Position numbers and translations under genes: made by a program | Notes under the pieces: generated by a model | The model's input: the letters and a program-made list of their open reading frames with translations, nothing else | Databases searched by the model: none | What the model was told of the DNA's origin: nothing | DNA from: Thauera chlorobenzoica | GTDB taxonomy: Bacteria > Pseudomonadota > Gammaproteobacteria > Burkholderiales > Rhodocyclaceae | Length of the DNA stretch: 64,000 bases | Assembly: GCF_001922305.1 (NCBI RefSeq) | Contig: NZ_CP018839.1 | Span: forward strand, 2,790,001 to 2,854,000 | Direction of reading: 5' to 3' | Shown: positions 8,177-17,282 of the stretch, piece after piece | Layout: each line of letters opens with the position of its first letter | Position numbering within the stretch: the stretch's first letter is position 1

Positions 8177-11100
8177 TCAGGTGGAAAGCGTCGATCCGGG
8201 TCGTCCTCGTGCCGGCGCGCCCGGCCATCCCAGGTCCAGCGCGACACATGCACCGCGTCAATGCTCTCGCGCCGCTGCAACTGGCAGATCGCGACGCCGG
8301 GCAGCTCGGCATAACAGGCCCATTCACGCTCGCTGGTGATGACGAAATCGAGGTCGAACTCGCGGATCAGGCCCATGCAATGGGCGCGGGCGGCATCGTC
8401 AATGCCCGCAAAGGCTTCGTCGAGCAGCACCAGGCGGGGCGCAAAGGCGTAGCTGGCCTGGCTGTAGAAGCTCGACACGGCGGCGAAGAGCGGCACCGTC
8501 AGGCCGAGCGCGCGTTCGCCGCTCGAGGCCGGGCCGGAGAGCGGACGCCACTGCCCGTCCTGCCAGCGCTGGACGCGGAAGCGATGCCAGCGCCGGTAGT
8601 CGAGCGCCTGGGCGAGTTGCTCGAGCAGGCTGCCGCCGACCGCGTCGGCCTTCAGGCGTTCGGCGGCGATGCGCTGGTGCAGCATCTCGCCGACCACCCG
8701 CCGGTCCTCGGCCGACCACAGGTCGGTGCTGGTGTTGAGCAGGCGCTTGCGGGCGGCCTCCAGGCCCACCGGTGCACCTTCGCCGCCCTCGGGTAGCGGT
8801 TGCCACAAGAGGCGGAACTTGACCCCGGTGGACGTCGGGCGCCTGGAGAGCTCCTTGTTGATCGCATCGACCTGCCGCTCGGCTGCCTGCAGGAGCCGCT
8901 GGATCTCGGCGGCGATCTCGGCCTGGAGGTGGTTCTCGAGCAGGGTGCGCTCGCGCGCGGTCAACAGCTCGCGGCGCTGGGCGATCTCGGCAGCCAGTCG
9001 GGCAGTGAGCTGGTCGGGGCGCTCCGGACGGTTCTGGTAGATGACGCTGACGACCATGCCGTAGTCACTGGTGTCGGCCTGGGCCTGTTGGCCGAGCGCG
9101 GTCAGCGCGCGCCCGAGCTCGCCGTAGTCGTGCGAGATCTGGCTCTGGATGCGCGTCCAGGCTTCATCGTCGTCCACCACCTGTGCCAGGGCCTGCTCGG
9201 TGCGGCGGGCCAGCGTGAGCGCCGGCTCGATCGTCCACGGCGCACGCAGATCGGGCAGTTCGGCCTCGGGCAGCGCGGCGGAGAGCAGGCCGGTGGCGGC
9301 GAAGCCCTGCAGCTGGGTGATGGCGCGTTGGCGGGCCTCGGCGCGTTCCTGCAAGGTGGCGTCGGCGTCGAACACCTTCTGCTCGCCGCGGGCGCGTGCC
9401 TCGCCGGCGCTGCGCAGGGCTTCGCCTTCGGCCTTCAAGCGGCGCTCGCCGTCGCTCACGGCAGTGCGCGCCTCGCGCAGCCGCCGTTGCAGCTCATCGA
9501 CCCGGGCGCCGATCGATTCGCGCAAGGTGGCGAGCCGCACCTGCGCCTCCTCGGCCTGCCGGCGGCGCTCGGCGAGCTGCTCGGCGCGCTGGCGTGCGTC
9601 GGCCTCGGTTTCCTGTGTGCGCTCTTGCTGGCGGGCCAGTTCGGTTGCCGCCAGGCGCAGTTCGTGCACGGCCTGGAAAAGCGCATGCAGGGTCTCGCCG
9701 AAGTGCAGCAGTGCGGCGCCGACGGCTTCCAGCGCCGCGGCATCGGTGGGCAGGCGCAGGTCGGCCGCGTCGGCTGCCAGCGCATCGCGGCGGCTTTGTA
9801 AGGCGTCGATGGCTGCGCGCAGCTGGCGGTCGGCTTCGTCGAGGCGGCTCTTCGCAGTCTGGAACTCGCGCTCGCGGGCGGCGGCGTCGGCGTGGGCGGC
9901 GCGCAGGCTCTCGTCGGACGGTGCACCCTGCCATTCGGTGGCCGCCCGCTCCTGCTGCCGCGCGAGCTCGGTCCGCGCGTCGGCGATCCGGCGTGATGCC
10001 TCGGCGATCTCGCGCAGCCGAAGGTCGATCTCGGCGAGCCGTCGCGCACGCGCGGCGGCGCGGGCGGCGTAGCCGATGTAGGTGGCCTGCGCCTTGCTCC
10101 AGCTCCCGGCCAGGGCGCCGAGGCGAAAGCGGCCGTCGGGTGCGATCCAGCCTTCGGCGCGGCTGTCGTCGTGCGCGGAGCAGGCGATGCCTTCGAGCAG
10201 GCGCGTCAGCAGCGCGGCGTCGATGGCGGGCGTGGCCGCGGCGGCGGATGGGGTGAGCCAAGCGGCGAGCGAGGCGCCCTGGCGTGGCCGTTCGATCCAT
10301 TGGGTATCGTGCAGGGGCGAACCACCGTCGGCTGCCAGTAGGCGGCCATCGGGGGTGACCCAGGCGTCGAGGAGTCCCGCCGCCTCGAGCGCGGCTTCGA
10401 GGCCGGCACGTTGGACGGCGTCGACGTGCTCGCGAAAATCGACCAGCTGCCACAGCGGCGCACCGGCACGTTGCCGTCTGGCCTCGGCGTCGCGGGTGTG
10501 GGGCGGCGGCGGGGCGGCGTCTTCGCCCTGCGCGAGCCGCTCGTGCTCGGCGCGCAGCGTCGCCTGCTCGTCGTGCAGGATTTTCTGTGCGGCGAGATGC
10601 CCGGCGCGCTGCTGCGCCAGGTCGTCGGCGGCGCGCTGCTGGGCGGACGACAAGGCGGCACGGGCCGGGTTGTCACCTTGCAGGTTGGCGACCCACGAGG
10701 CCAGCGCGGGCAGCGGCGGCTCAGCCACCTGCAGCACCTGCAGGTTCGCGAAGTGCTGCTGCCAGGCCTCGACGACGTGGTTGCCTTCGGCCTCGACCGC
10801 GGCGTCGGCCGCGCTGCGGCGGGTGGCGGCGGCTTCGGCTTCGTCCAGTCGTTCGTCGCGGGCCTGTTGCCGGCTTGCGTGGGTGGCCTCGGCCTGCGCC
10901 ACCTCGCGCACGCGGCGCTGTACCAGGGCGAGCTGTTCGCGTCGAATGAGCGTTGCCTGGCGCAGGTCCTTGCGGGCGGTGTCGAGGGGCAGGTCGCCGA
11001 GCGTCGCCAGCTCGGCGGCCGGGAGCGCCGCCAGCGGACTGACTCGCCACGGCTCGCCGATGCCGCTGGCCAGCGCCGCCGCGGCGACGCCCTCGCGTGC

Positions 11101-12333
11101 CGTGGCGAGCGACTCTTCGGCCTGTGAGCGGCGCGTGCCGCATTCGTCGAGCGCCCGCTGCTCGCGCGCGAGGCGGGCGGCCGCCTCGGCATTCATGCGC
11201 GTGGCGTCGGCGAGGTCGGCGGCCCGCGACTCGGCGTCGCGTTCGACCTGGGCGAGGCGATTCGCGTCCTTCATCGCCGGGTCGGACTGCAACTGGTCGA
11301 GCCGGGTGCGGGCGGCGAGCAAGGCGGCGTCGGCGGCATTGAGGCGGCCCTTCGCCTCCTCCGCGGCGTGCTGCGCGGCCTGCCAGGCAGTGCGGGCCTC
11401 GTTGAGGCTGCGGCTGGCGGTGTCATGGCCGCTCTGTGCGCTGCGCAGGCCACGGGCCTGCCGCCGCGCGTTGATCGCGGCGTAACGTTGGTAGCGCTGG
11501 GTGAACTGGCCGACGGCCTTCGCCAGCGCTTCGTAATCCTGCAGCTCGCGGCGGTACTCCTCGAGCTGGTTGAGCGCGTCGGCGACGTCGGTCAGCAGCT
11601 CGGCCGACAGCGGCGGCAGCGCCTCGGTCAGCGCGTCGGAGAGGTTGCCTTCGTCGGGTTTCTTGGACAGTTGCGGCTGGCGCAACTGGACCAGTGTGTC
11701 CATCAGGGCCGCATACCGCACGGTGCCGAGCTGGAACAGGCGCTCGTCGACCGCGCGGCGGTAGGCGGCGGTGTCGAAGACCTGGCCGTGCTCGTGCAAT
11801 GCTTCTTTCAGTCGCTCGCGGGTGAGTACGTTGCGCGCCGAGCTGGTGAGCCACAGGTCTTCGCCGATGCGGCGCTTTTCGAGGACGAAGTACCACGCAT
11901 CGACCTGCGCCCGCGCCGCCGCCGCCGAGAGCCCGCAGCCCAGCGTCAGATAGTCGGGCTCGCCATCGTCGGTGATGCGGCCGAACTCGATCCAGGCATA
12001 GCCGATGCGGCGGTCGAGCTTGCCGAGCAGCAGGTTCCACGCCATCTTCTTGCCGGCGTCGCCATCGGGTTCGATCCGCGAGGGCTTGAGCTGGGCATCG
12101 AACAGGAAGGGCAGGGTCAGCGACAGCACCTTGGACTTGCCGGTGCCGTTGTTGCCACGCAGCAGCAGGTGGCCATCACGGAACCAGAATTCCTCGCTGT
12201 CGTAGTGGAACAGCTCGACGAGGCCGAGGCGCAAGGGTTGCCAGCGGGCCAGCGTCGGCCGCGGCAGTGCAGGGCGAACGCCGGCCGTCGGGAGATCAGA
12301 CGGGGTGTCGAGCAGGGTATCCAGTGTGTCCAT
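8173..12333 (-). CDS. jetC: Wadjet JetC-type SMC ATPase (TIGR02680)
   Basis: A 1386-aa SMC-like motor. Walker A GNNGTGKS is at residues 60-67. Long Ala/Arg/Glu-rich coiled coils fill the middle, with a hinge-like globular insert around residues 620-760. The ABC signature SSGERAL (about 1270) and Walker B LVLLDEAFAGID (about 1300) close the head. In Wadjet this protein extrudes DNA loops and, with JetA and JetB, senses circular DNA. ATG 12333 is chosen because the head domain begins soon after; an upstream extension to 12414 reads through the repeat at 12357-12425 and looks spurious. The 98-bp gap to jetB is the only break in the operon. Confidence 0.88.
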   Translation of the reverse strand: MDTLDTLLDTPSDLPTAGVRPALPRPTLARWQPLRLGLVELFHYDSEEFWFRDGHLLLRGNNGTGKSKVLSLTLPFLFDAQLKPSRIEPDGDAGKKMAWNLLLGKLDRRIGYAWIEFGRITDDGEPDYLTLGCGLSAAAARAQVDAWYFVLEKRRIGEDLWLTSSARNVLTRERLKEALHEHGQVFDTAAYRRAVDERLFQLGTVRYAALMDTLVQLRQPQLSKKPDEGNLSDALTEALPPLSAELLTDVADALNQLEEYRRELQDYEALAKAVGQFTQRYQRYAAINARRQARGLRSAQSGHDTASRSLNEARTAWQAAQHAAEEAKGRLNAADAALLAARTRLDQLQSDPAMKDANRLAQVERDAESRAADLADATRMNAEAAARLAREQRALDECGTRRSQAEESLATAREGVAAAALASGIGEPWRVSPLAALPAAELATLGDLPLDTARKDLRQATLIRREQLALVQRRVREVAQAEATHASRQQARDERLDEAEAAATRRSAADAAVEAEGNHVVEAWQQHFANLQVLQVAEPPLPALASWVANLQGDNPARAALSSAQQRAADDLAQQRAGHLAAQKILHDEQATLRAEHERLAQGEDAAPPPPHTRDAEARRQRAGAPLWQLVDFREHVDAVQRAGLEAALEAAGLLDAWVTPDGRLLAADGGSPLHDTQWIERPRQGASLAAWLTPSAAAATPAIDAALLTRLLEGIACSAHDDSRAEGWIAPDGRFRLGALAGSWSKAQATYIGYAARAAARARRLAEIDLRLREIAEASRRIADARTELARQQERAATEWQGAPSDESLRAAHADAAAREREFQTAKSRLDEADRQLRAAIDALQSRRDALAADAADLRLPTDAAALEAVGAALLHFGETLHALFQAVHELRLAATELARQQERTQETEADARQRAEQLAERRRQAEEAQVRLATLRESIGARVDELQRRLREARTAVSDGERRLKAEGEALRSAGEARARGEQKVFDADATLQERAEARQRAITQLQGFAATGLLSAALPEAELPDLRAPWTIEPALTLARRTEQALAQVVDDDEAWTRIQSQISHDYGELGRALTALGQQAQADTSDYGMVVSVIYQNRPERPDQLTARLAAEIAQRRELLTARERTLLENHLQAEIAAEIQRLLQAAERQVDAINKELSRRPTSTGVKFRLLWQPLPEGGEGAPVGLEAARKRLLNTSTDLWSAEDRRVVGEMLHQRIAAERLKADAVGGSLLEQLAQALDYRRWHRFRVQRWQDGQWRPLSGPASSGERALGLTVPLFAAVSSFYSQASYAFAPRLVLLDEAFAGIDDAARAHCMGLIREFDLDFVITSEREWACYAELPGVAICQLQRRESIDAVHVSRWTWDGRARRHEDDPDRRFPPE

Positions 12334-12356
12334 GGGTCGGGTCTCAGTCCGGCGCC

Positions 12357-12425
12357 GGGCCGCCCCAAGCCGGACTGCGCCCCATCGGGGGGCAGCGCGG
12401 ACGCGAAGCGGCAAGCGTGGGGGTA
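12357..12425 (+). repeat. REP-like GC-rich repeat between jetB and jetC
   Basis: This spacer shows GCCGCCCCAAG, then a GCGCCCC-ATC-GGGGGGC palindromic core and a GCGAAGCGG tail. It matches, in the opposite orientation, the palindrome at 12739-12780 inside jetB. It resembles dispersed GC-rich palindromic repeats common between betaproteobacterial genes (recollection). It fills almost the whole jetB-jetC gap. Confidence 0.45.
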
Positions 12426-12431
12426 CTCATC

Positions 12432-13757
12432 TCAGTCGAACAGGGTGCCGGTGGCGGCACGTGCAGCCGGTCTGAGCTCGGCCTCGCCGACGGCAAAACG
12501 CGCCAGCGCCGGCAAGGGGCGCACTTCCGCGCCGTCGCGTTCGAGCAGTTGAAGACGCTGCAGGCGTTCGAGCGCGGTCGCCGCCAACTCGTGCTCCGAG
12601 CCCGCTTCACGCGCGGATTTGCGCCAGAACTTGCCGAAGCGCTGGCGTGCGCCGGCGATGAATGCGGCGACTTCGTCGGTGTCCGCGCGGCCGGTCGTGT
12701 GCGCGGCGAGCAGTGCCCCCGGCTCGGAAGGATCGCTCGAGCCGCCCCCCGCGGGGGCCAGGTCGACCTTGGGGCGGCTCGGCGATCGACTTGAGAGGAA
12801 CTCGGCCACGAGCAGGGTGACATGCGCTTCGGTGCCTTCGGTCGGCATCGCCACGTCGGTCAGCTCGCCGTCCTCGTCGGCCAGCGCCAGGCCCTCGGCG
12901 CGCTGTTCGGCGACCAGCCCGGTGGCGTCGCACAGCCGGGTGGCCATCGTGCCGCGCTGGTTCATGAAGTAGGCGCGCTGGTCGGCGTCGAGGCGGTCGA
13001 GGTAGATCACCGGATCGTCGAGCAGGCGGCGCGCCAGGTGGTGACGCAGCGCCGTGCGCCGGCCCTCGTCGCTGTCCGGCACCGGCTCTGCGACCAGCGC
13101 GGCGAGCCGCGCCTCGAGCGTGGCCGGAGCTTCGTCCGCGGGCCAGGTGGACGGGCCGCGCGATGCCGCGAGCACACCGGCCAGCACCCGCCGTTGCACG
13201 TCGTAGAGCGCGTCATGGAGACTGTCCGAGCCTTCGTGGCCGCCGTGTACGAAGCCCTCCTCATCACCGGCCACGCGATGCAGGACGCCGAGCTCGAGCA
13301 GCGTGCGGCACACCGCGACCAGTTCCCGCCGCTCGTGCTGCGCCTGGAGCGTGAAGCTGAAGCCCAGCGCGGCCAGCGCGGGGTCCGCGGCGAGGGCGAG
13401 CAGCCGGTCGCCGAGCACGCGCAGCGTGATCTGCGGGTCGGCGCGCTCCAGCACCGCGCAGGCCAGGCACAGCAACACATAGCGGCGGCGCTCGTAGCCG
13501 GGCAGCCCGCGGGTGGCGTCGTGCACATCGGCCGGGCGCTTGTACAGGCGCGCCGCATCGCGTTCGATATGCAGGGGCCAGCCGGCCTCGCGGACGAACC
13601 ATTCGCGCAGCGCGTCGGCGTGGCGGCGCACGGCGGCGAATTCCGCGTGTGCCGGCGTCATCAGTGGGGTCAGCAGCAGGGCGCGCAGCGCGGCGGTGAA
13701 CTCCTCGCGTTGATGGAGGGCCTGCTGCTGGCCGATCGCGGTGCTGTCGGTGCTCAT
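12432..13757 (-). CDS. jetB: Wadjet JetB-type subunit (TIGR02678/DUF2398)
   Basis: A 441-aa protein of the TIGR02678 type, expected to be the KITE-like winged-helix subunit joining the kleisin-like JetA to the SMC heads. Typical segments include FTAALRALLLTPLM near the start, DAARLYKRP, GYERRRYVLLCLACAVLERAD and the YFMNQRG stretch. Its ATG shares one base with the jetA stop (TGATG), so the two are translationally coupled. Around residues 326-352 a Ser/Pro/Gly-rich insert is encoded by a perfect GAGCCGCCCC/GGGGCGGCTC palindrome (12739-12780), which looks like a REP-type element that entered without breaking the frame. Confidence 0.82.
   Translation of the reverse strand: MSTDSTAIGQQQALHQREEFTAALRALLLTPLMTPAHAEFAAVRRHADALREWFVREAGWPLHIERDAARLYKRPADVHDATRGLPGYERRRYVLLCLACAVLERADPQITLRVLGDRLLALAADPALAALGFSFTLQAQHERRELVAVCRTLLELGVLHRVAGDEEGFVHGGHEGSDSLHDALYDVQRRVLAGVLAASRGPSTWPADEAPATLEARLAALVAEPVPDSDEGRRTALRHHLARRLLDDPVIYLDRLDADQRAYFMNQRGTMATRLCDATGLVAEQRAEGLALADEDGELTDVAMPTEGTEAHVTLLVAEFLSSRSPSRPKVDLAPAGGGSSDPSEPGALLAAHTTGRADTDEVAAFIAGARQRFGKFWRKSAREAGSEHELAATALERLQRLQLLERDGAEVRPLPALARFAVGEAELRPAARAATGTLFD
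12739..12780 (-). repeat. Palindromic REP-like element inside jetB
   Basis: 10-bp arms GAGCCGCCCC (12739-12748) and GGGGCGGCTC (12771-12780) enclose a 22-bp core. Read on the minus strand it begins GCCGCCCCAAG, like the jetB-jetC spacer copy at 12357. It is translated in frame as a low-complexity Ser/Pro/Gly segment. Confidence 0.5.
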
Positions 13758-15274
13758 CAGGGAGCGTGCGTGGCGGTGATCGTGATGCGGTGGTCGCGGC
13801 CGGCAAAGACGCCGGCATCGGTGACGACTTCGGCCCGGGTGTGCGCCTCCAGCGGCTCGAGGCGAATGCGCAGCAGGCCGTCGCCGGTCTGGCGTTCGAC
13901 CACGTCATCGGGCGAGGATTGCGCCGTCAGCGCCTCGCCGAGCAGCGACAGGAGCAGCGCGAAGGCGTGCGGATCGAGGTGGCCGATCTCCGACAGGCGC
14001 GTCGTTCGACCGGTGGCCAGGCGCGCCCGCGCGGCTTCGACCTGCAGGTGTTCCTCCCGCAACTGGCGCGCGAGCAGGGCGCGCTCCTCGCTGCGCTCGC
14101 GCACCTTGGGCAAGGGGCCCCGCGGGGCGGCCTCGCCGTACTCGCGCAGGCGCGGATGGATGGCGAGCGGCGGCGCCTCGGCCCATGGCGTGGTGGCCGG
14201 CAGCTCATGGCCGGCACCCGGGTTCAGCGAGAAATGGCGGGCCGGATTGAGGGCGAAGGCGGTGCGCGCCAGGCGGTGCGCGTCGTCGTCGCTGCCGCAG
14301 CTCGCGAACCAGCCGGCGAGCACGCGGAAGTCGGCCGAGCGATCGCTGCGCCCGCTGCGCCGCTCATTGAGCGCCGCGACCGCGGCCAGCAGCTGCGGGA
14401 TCGCCGCGCGTGCCTTCGAGCGCAGCACCTCGGCCTGCGGCGGTTCATGATGCGTGCTGACGAACCAGCCGCGCAGACCTCCCCAGCGTTCGCGCCAGGC
14501 CTGCTGGCGTTGCGCGAGCGCGTCGGCCTGCGCTTGTTCATCCCCGGGCGCGGCGTCGCGCGCCTCGCGCTGCGCGGCCGCCCATAGCAGCGAATCGATG
14601 CGCGGAGCGAGCTGCGCGATGTGCTGCGCGATCGCGCCGGAGCGCCCGACGAGGTCGCCGATGAAGCGTTCGAGGTAGTCGATCAGCCGCTGCTTGTAGG
14701 CCAGCACCGCGGCGGCATCGGCCTGCTGCAGCTCGATGCTGCGCGCCATGCCGGCCATGAAGGCCTGGGCGTTGTCGGCCAGGCCCTCGAACACGCGCAC
14801 CAGATCGCGCAGGGTTTCGTGCACCTTCGCCGCGTCCGGCGTGGGTGCGCCGGCCAGCGCGAGCAGGGTCTTGAGGCGGCTCGCGATGTCTTCGAGCGCG
14901 ACCGTCTGCAGTTCGGCCCGCCGGCCGAGCGCCGCGGCGAAGGCTGCGAGCGCGGTCTCGACCGCCTCGCCGCCATGGGACAACCGGTAGAGGAAGCGGG
15001 CGCGATAGAAGTCGCTGATGCTGGCGACGCGCGCGGTGTCGGGTTGCGCCTCGAGGTTGCCCCACTCGGCGAGCTGGGCGAGTGCGGCCTGGACCTCCTC
15101 GAGCCTCGGCACGCCATCGCTCCACCGGGCTTCGGCCAGCACCTCGTCGGGCCGCATGTGGAGCCTGAACTGGCGTTTTGCCGCGGCGAAGCTCGCCATG
15201 ATGCTGCGGTAGATGCCGGCCTTGTCCGCACTGACGTGTCGGAACAGGTCGGCCGATGTGTCCGTAAGTGGCAT
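13757..15274 (-). CDS. jetA: Wadjet JetA-type subunit (TIGR02677/DUF2397)
   Basis: A 505-aa protein of the TIGR02677 type, the kleisin-like (MukF-like) subunit of Wadjet SMC complexes. It opens with FRHVSADKAGIYRSIM and the winged-helix segment RPDEVLAEARW; the middle is helical (KVHETLRDLVRVFEGL) and the C-terminal third, from about residue 390, is a second domain rich in charged residues. It is the first gene of the operon. Its ATG has only a weak ribosome site, and the 134-bp gap to the divergent second higB must hold both promoters. The four genes match the TIGR02677-02680 Wadjet set; the subtype number (III, from memory) is not certain. Confidence 0.82.
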   Translation of the reverse strand: MPLTDTSADLFRHVSADKAGIYRSIMASFAAAKRQFRLHMRPDEVLAEARWSDGVPRLEEVQAALAQLAEWGNLEAQPDTARVASISDFYRARFLYRLSHGGEAVETALAAFAAALGRRAELQTVALEDIASRLKTLLALAGAPTPDAAKVHETLRDLVRVFEGLADNAQAFMAGMARSIELQQADAAAVLAYKQRLIDYLERFIGDLVGRSGAIAQHIAQLAPRIDSLLWAAAQREARDAAPGDEQAQADALAQRQQAWRERWGGLRGWFVSTHHEPPQAEVLRSKARAAIPQLLAAVAALNERRSGRSDRSADFRVLAGWFASCGSDDDAHRLARTAFALNPARHFSLNPGAGHELPATTPWAEAPPLAIHPRLREYGEAAPRGPLPKVRERSEERALLARQLREEHLQVEAARARLATGRTTRLSEIGHLDPHAFALLLSLLGEALTAQSSPDDVVERQTGDGLLRIRLEPLEAHTRAEVVTDAGVFAGRDHRITITATHAP

Positions 15275-15408
15275 GGGTTGGATTCAAGGGGAACTTCGTT
15301 CGATGTTGGCAACAATGCGAGCGGTTGTCGAGTATATGCGTTTGCACTACCGGGCTAGAACGTAGAAGCCGCTTGCGATAGTCCCAAAATGGAACCAGAG
15401 TGCCGCTG

Positions 15409-15714
15409 ATGCGAATGATAGCCGTCTCCACCCTTCGAGACTTCTGGAAACTTCATCCGGACGCCGAGCAGCCTCTGAAGGCTTGGTTTGAGGAAGTGAC
15501 CAAAGCGTCCTGGACCCGGCCATCGGACATCAATGCGCAGTACGGTAGCGCCAGCATCTTCAAGAACCGGCGCGTCGTTTTCAACATCAAAGGCAACGAC
15601 TACCGGTTGATCGTGGCCATCGCCTACAAGCTGCAGGTTGTCTATGTGAAATTCGTCGGTACCCACAAGGAATACGACGAAGTTGATGACGCAGAAACCG
15701 CGGAAATGGTCTGA
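15409..15714 (+). CDS. higB: HigB-type mRNA interferase toxin (HigB_toxin family)
   Basis: A 101-aa toxin of the HigB family (PF09907 type), distinct from the RelE-like HigB at 3270. Signature segments are LRDFWKLHPDAEQPLKAW, SASIFKNRRVVFNIKGNDYRLI and YVKFVGTHKEYD. ATG 15409 is chosen; GTG 15400 and ATG 15415 are alternatives, none with a strong ribosome site. The antitoxin follows 18 bp downstream. The gene diverges from jetA and closes the right side of the defence island. Confidence 0.85.
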   Translation: MRMIAVSTLRDFWKLHPDAEQPLKAWFEEVTKASWTRPSDINAQYGSASIFKNRRVVFNIKGNDYRLIVAIAYKLQVVYVKFVGTHKEYDEVDDAETAEMV

Positions 15715-15732
15715 ACGGCCATGGAGGAGCAC

Positions 15733-16104
15733 ATGGACATCCGTCCCATTCACACCGAAGTCGATTACAAGGCGACGCTGAAGGAAATTTCGGCCTTGAT
15801 GGAGTCCGACTCCGATCCGGGCACCCCGGAGGGAGGCCGCCTGGATATCCTGACCACCCTGGTGCAAGCCTATGAAGCCAGGCACTTCCCCATTGGCGCA
15901 CTGGATCCGGTCGAAGCGATCAAATTCCGGATGGAGCAAGGCGGCCTCTCGGTGAAGGATCTGGAGCCGTTCATCGGCCGGAGCAACCGTGTCTACGAAG
16001 TCCTGAACCACAAGCGCCCCTTGACACTGGGCATGATCCGTAGATTGCATCAAGGCCTGGGCATTCCGGCCGAGGTTCTGATTGCGGAGATCGCGGCGGG
16101 TTGA
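15733..16104 (+). CDS. higA: HigA-type antitoxin with HTH domain
   Basis: A 123-aa antitoxin of the HigA/YgjM type. An N-terminal helical part (ALMESDSDPGTPEGGRLDIL) precedes an XRE-like helix-turn-helix at about residues 60-115 (MEQGGLSVKDLEPFIG, then RRLHQGLGIPAEVL). ATG 15733 is preferred over ATG 15721 because GGAGGAG lies immediately before it. It should bind the HigB encoded just upstream and autoregulate the pair. Confidence 0.87.
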   Translation: MDIRPIHTEVDYKATLKEISALMESDSDPGTPEGGRLDILTTLVQAYEARHFPIGALDPVEAIKFRMEQGGLSVKDLEPFIGRSNRVYEVLNHKRPLTLGMIRRLHQGLGIPAEVLIAEIAAG

Positions 16105-16350
16105 CTTGATGATGTTGGTGTGAGGGGCATTGGCCTCGACGGTCGCGCCTAGCGAACGGCATGTTGACGGTAGCAGCGGAATGTTCACAAAGTACGGCCC
16201 CTGATACCGTCAGGTCATGCTTACTGAACGACCTGCCGGGTGAAGATGGGGGACGCCCGGACCGCAGGGGGCTCGAAATCGCCGCCGATCGTCAGTCCGC
16301 TCTGCAATTCTGCCGGCTCGGACGGGAGCGTGCATCGACCGGGGAGGGGG
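16105..16350. other. Intergenic spacer between higA and yihY
   Basis: These 246 bp hold no supportable gene. In-frame upstream extensions of yihY to 16240 lack family similarity. A short CTGA-TACCG-TCAG inverted repeat lies near 16200. No clear terminator or promoter was seen. Confidence 0.5.
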
Positions 16351-17247
16351 ATGGTGGTGAAATACTGGTATGGCGTCCTGCGCGCATCCTTGCGCGTGTG
16401 GCTCGATGCGCAAGTCTTCATGCATGCTGCGGCGCTTGCCTTTTTTACCGTGTTCTCGGTGGCGCCGGTGATGATCGTCGCCGTCACCGTGGTCGGACTG
16501 GTGCTGGGCGAAAGCGCGGCGGAGGGGCGGATCGCCGAGCAGTTGCAGGCTGCGATCGGCCCCGGAGCCGCCGCCGCGGTCCAGACCGCGGTGGAAAACA
16601 GCCGCATCCAGCACAGCGGGTTGCTGCCGAGTCTGGCCGGGGTCGGGGCGATGCTGTTTGGCGCCACCACGGTGTTCTCGCAGATGCAGAATTCGCTCAA
16701 TGCGATCTGGGGCGTCACGCCCCGGCCCACCCGCAGCAGCTTTTTCATTCATCTGAAAACCCGCCTGCTGTCGCTCGCGGTGGTGCTGGCGATCGGCTTC
16801 GTGCTGCTGGTCTCGCTGACCTTGAGCGTGCTGGTCCGGGCTGCGGTGGCGTTCGCCCAAGACTGGCTGCCGGTGCCCGCGCCTGTGGTGCTGGGGCTGG
16901 ACTGGGGGATCTCGCTCGCGGTGGTGACCTTGCTGTTCGCGACGATCTTTCGCGTTCTGCCCGATGTCGTCCTGGGATGGCGCGACGTGCTGCTCGGCGC
17001 TTTCGTCACCGCACTGCTGTTTGCGATCGGCCGCGCCCTGATCGCGCTCTATCTGTCGACTACCGCCACCGCATCGACCTACGGCGCAGCCGGCTCGCTG
17101 GTGCTGTTGCTGTTGTGGGTGAACTACTCTTCGCTGATCCTGCTGTTCGGCGCCGCGTTCACGCGCGCGCACATGCAGGCGCGCGGCTGCAGGTTGCGCC
17201 CGCGCGCAACCGCGGTATGCGTGCATCATCTTCTTGTTGAAGACTGA
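16351..17247 (+). CDS. yihY: YihY/BrkB-family inner-membrane protein
   Basis: A 298-aa integral membrane protein with about six hydrophobic segments, of the YihY/BrkB family (older RNase BN annotations are misnomers). Family landmarks are the AALAFFTVFSVAPVM opening, the LNAIWGV motif, the GWRDVLLGA segment and TASTYGAAGSLVLLLLWVNYSS. Its biochemical role is not established. ATG 16351 directly follows a GGGGAGGGGG stretch; GTG 16354 or 16357 would give better spacing. It is convergent with nirE and not obviously part of either flanking system. Confidence 0.85.
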   Translation: MVVKYWYGVLRASLRVWLDAQVFMHAAALAFFTVFSVAPVMIVAVTVVGLVLGESAAEGRIAEQLQAAIGPGAAAAVQTAVENSRIQHSGLLPSLAGVGAMLFGATTVFSQMQNSLNAIWGVTPRPTRSSFFIHLKTRLLSLAVVLAIGFVLLVSLTLSVLVRAAVAFAQDWLPVPAPVVLGLDWGISLAVVTLLFATIFRVLPDVVLGWRDVLLGAFVTALLFAIGRALIALYLSTTATASTYGAAGSLVLLLLWVNYSSLILLFGAAFTRAHMQARGCRLRPRATAVCVHHLLVED

Positions 17248-17282
17248 GCGGACGGGCGGCGCGCCCGGGCGGGCGGGGACGC

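Noticed and set aside
10082..11485. 467-codon Arg/Ser/Ala-rich plus-strand frame opposite jetC
   Set aside because: Reflects the Ala/Arg/Glu-rich coiled-coil coding of the SMC protein; no motif.
12334..12414. Longer start for jetC at 12414
   Set aside because: The extra 27 residues are translated REP-like repeat sequence; ATG 12333 starts the normal protein.
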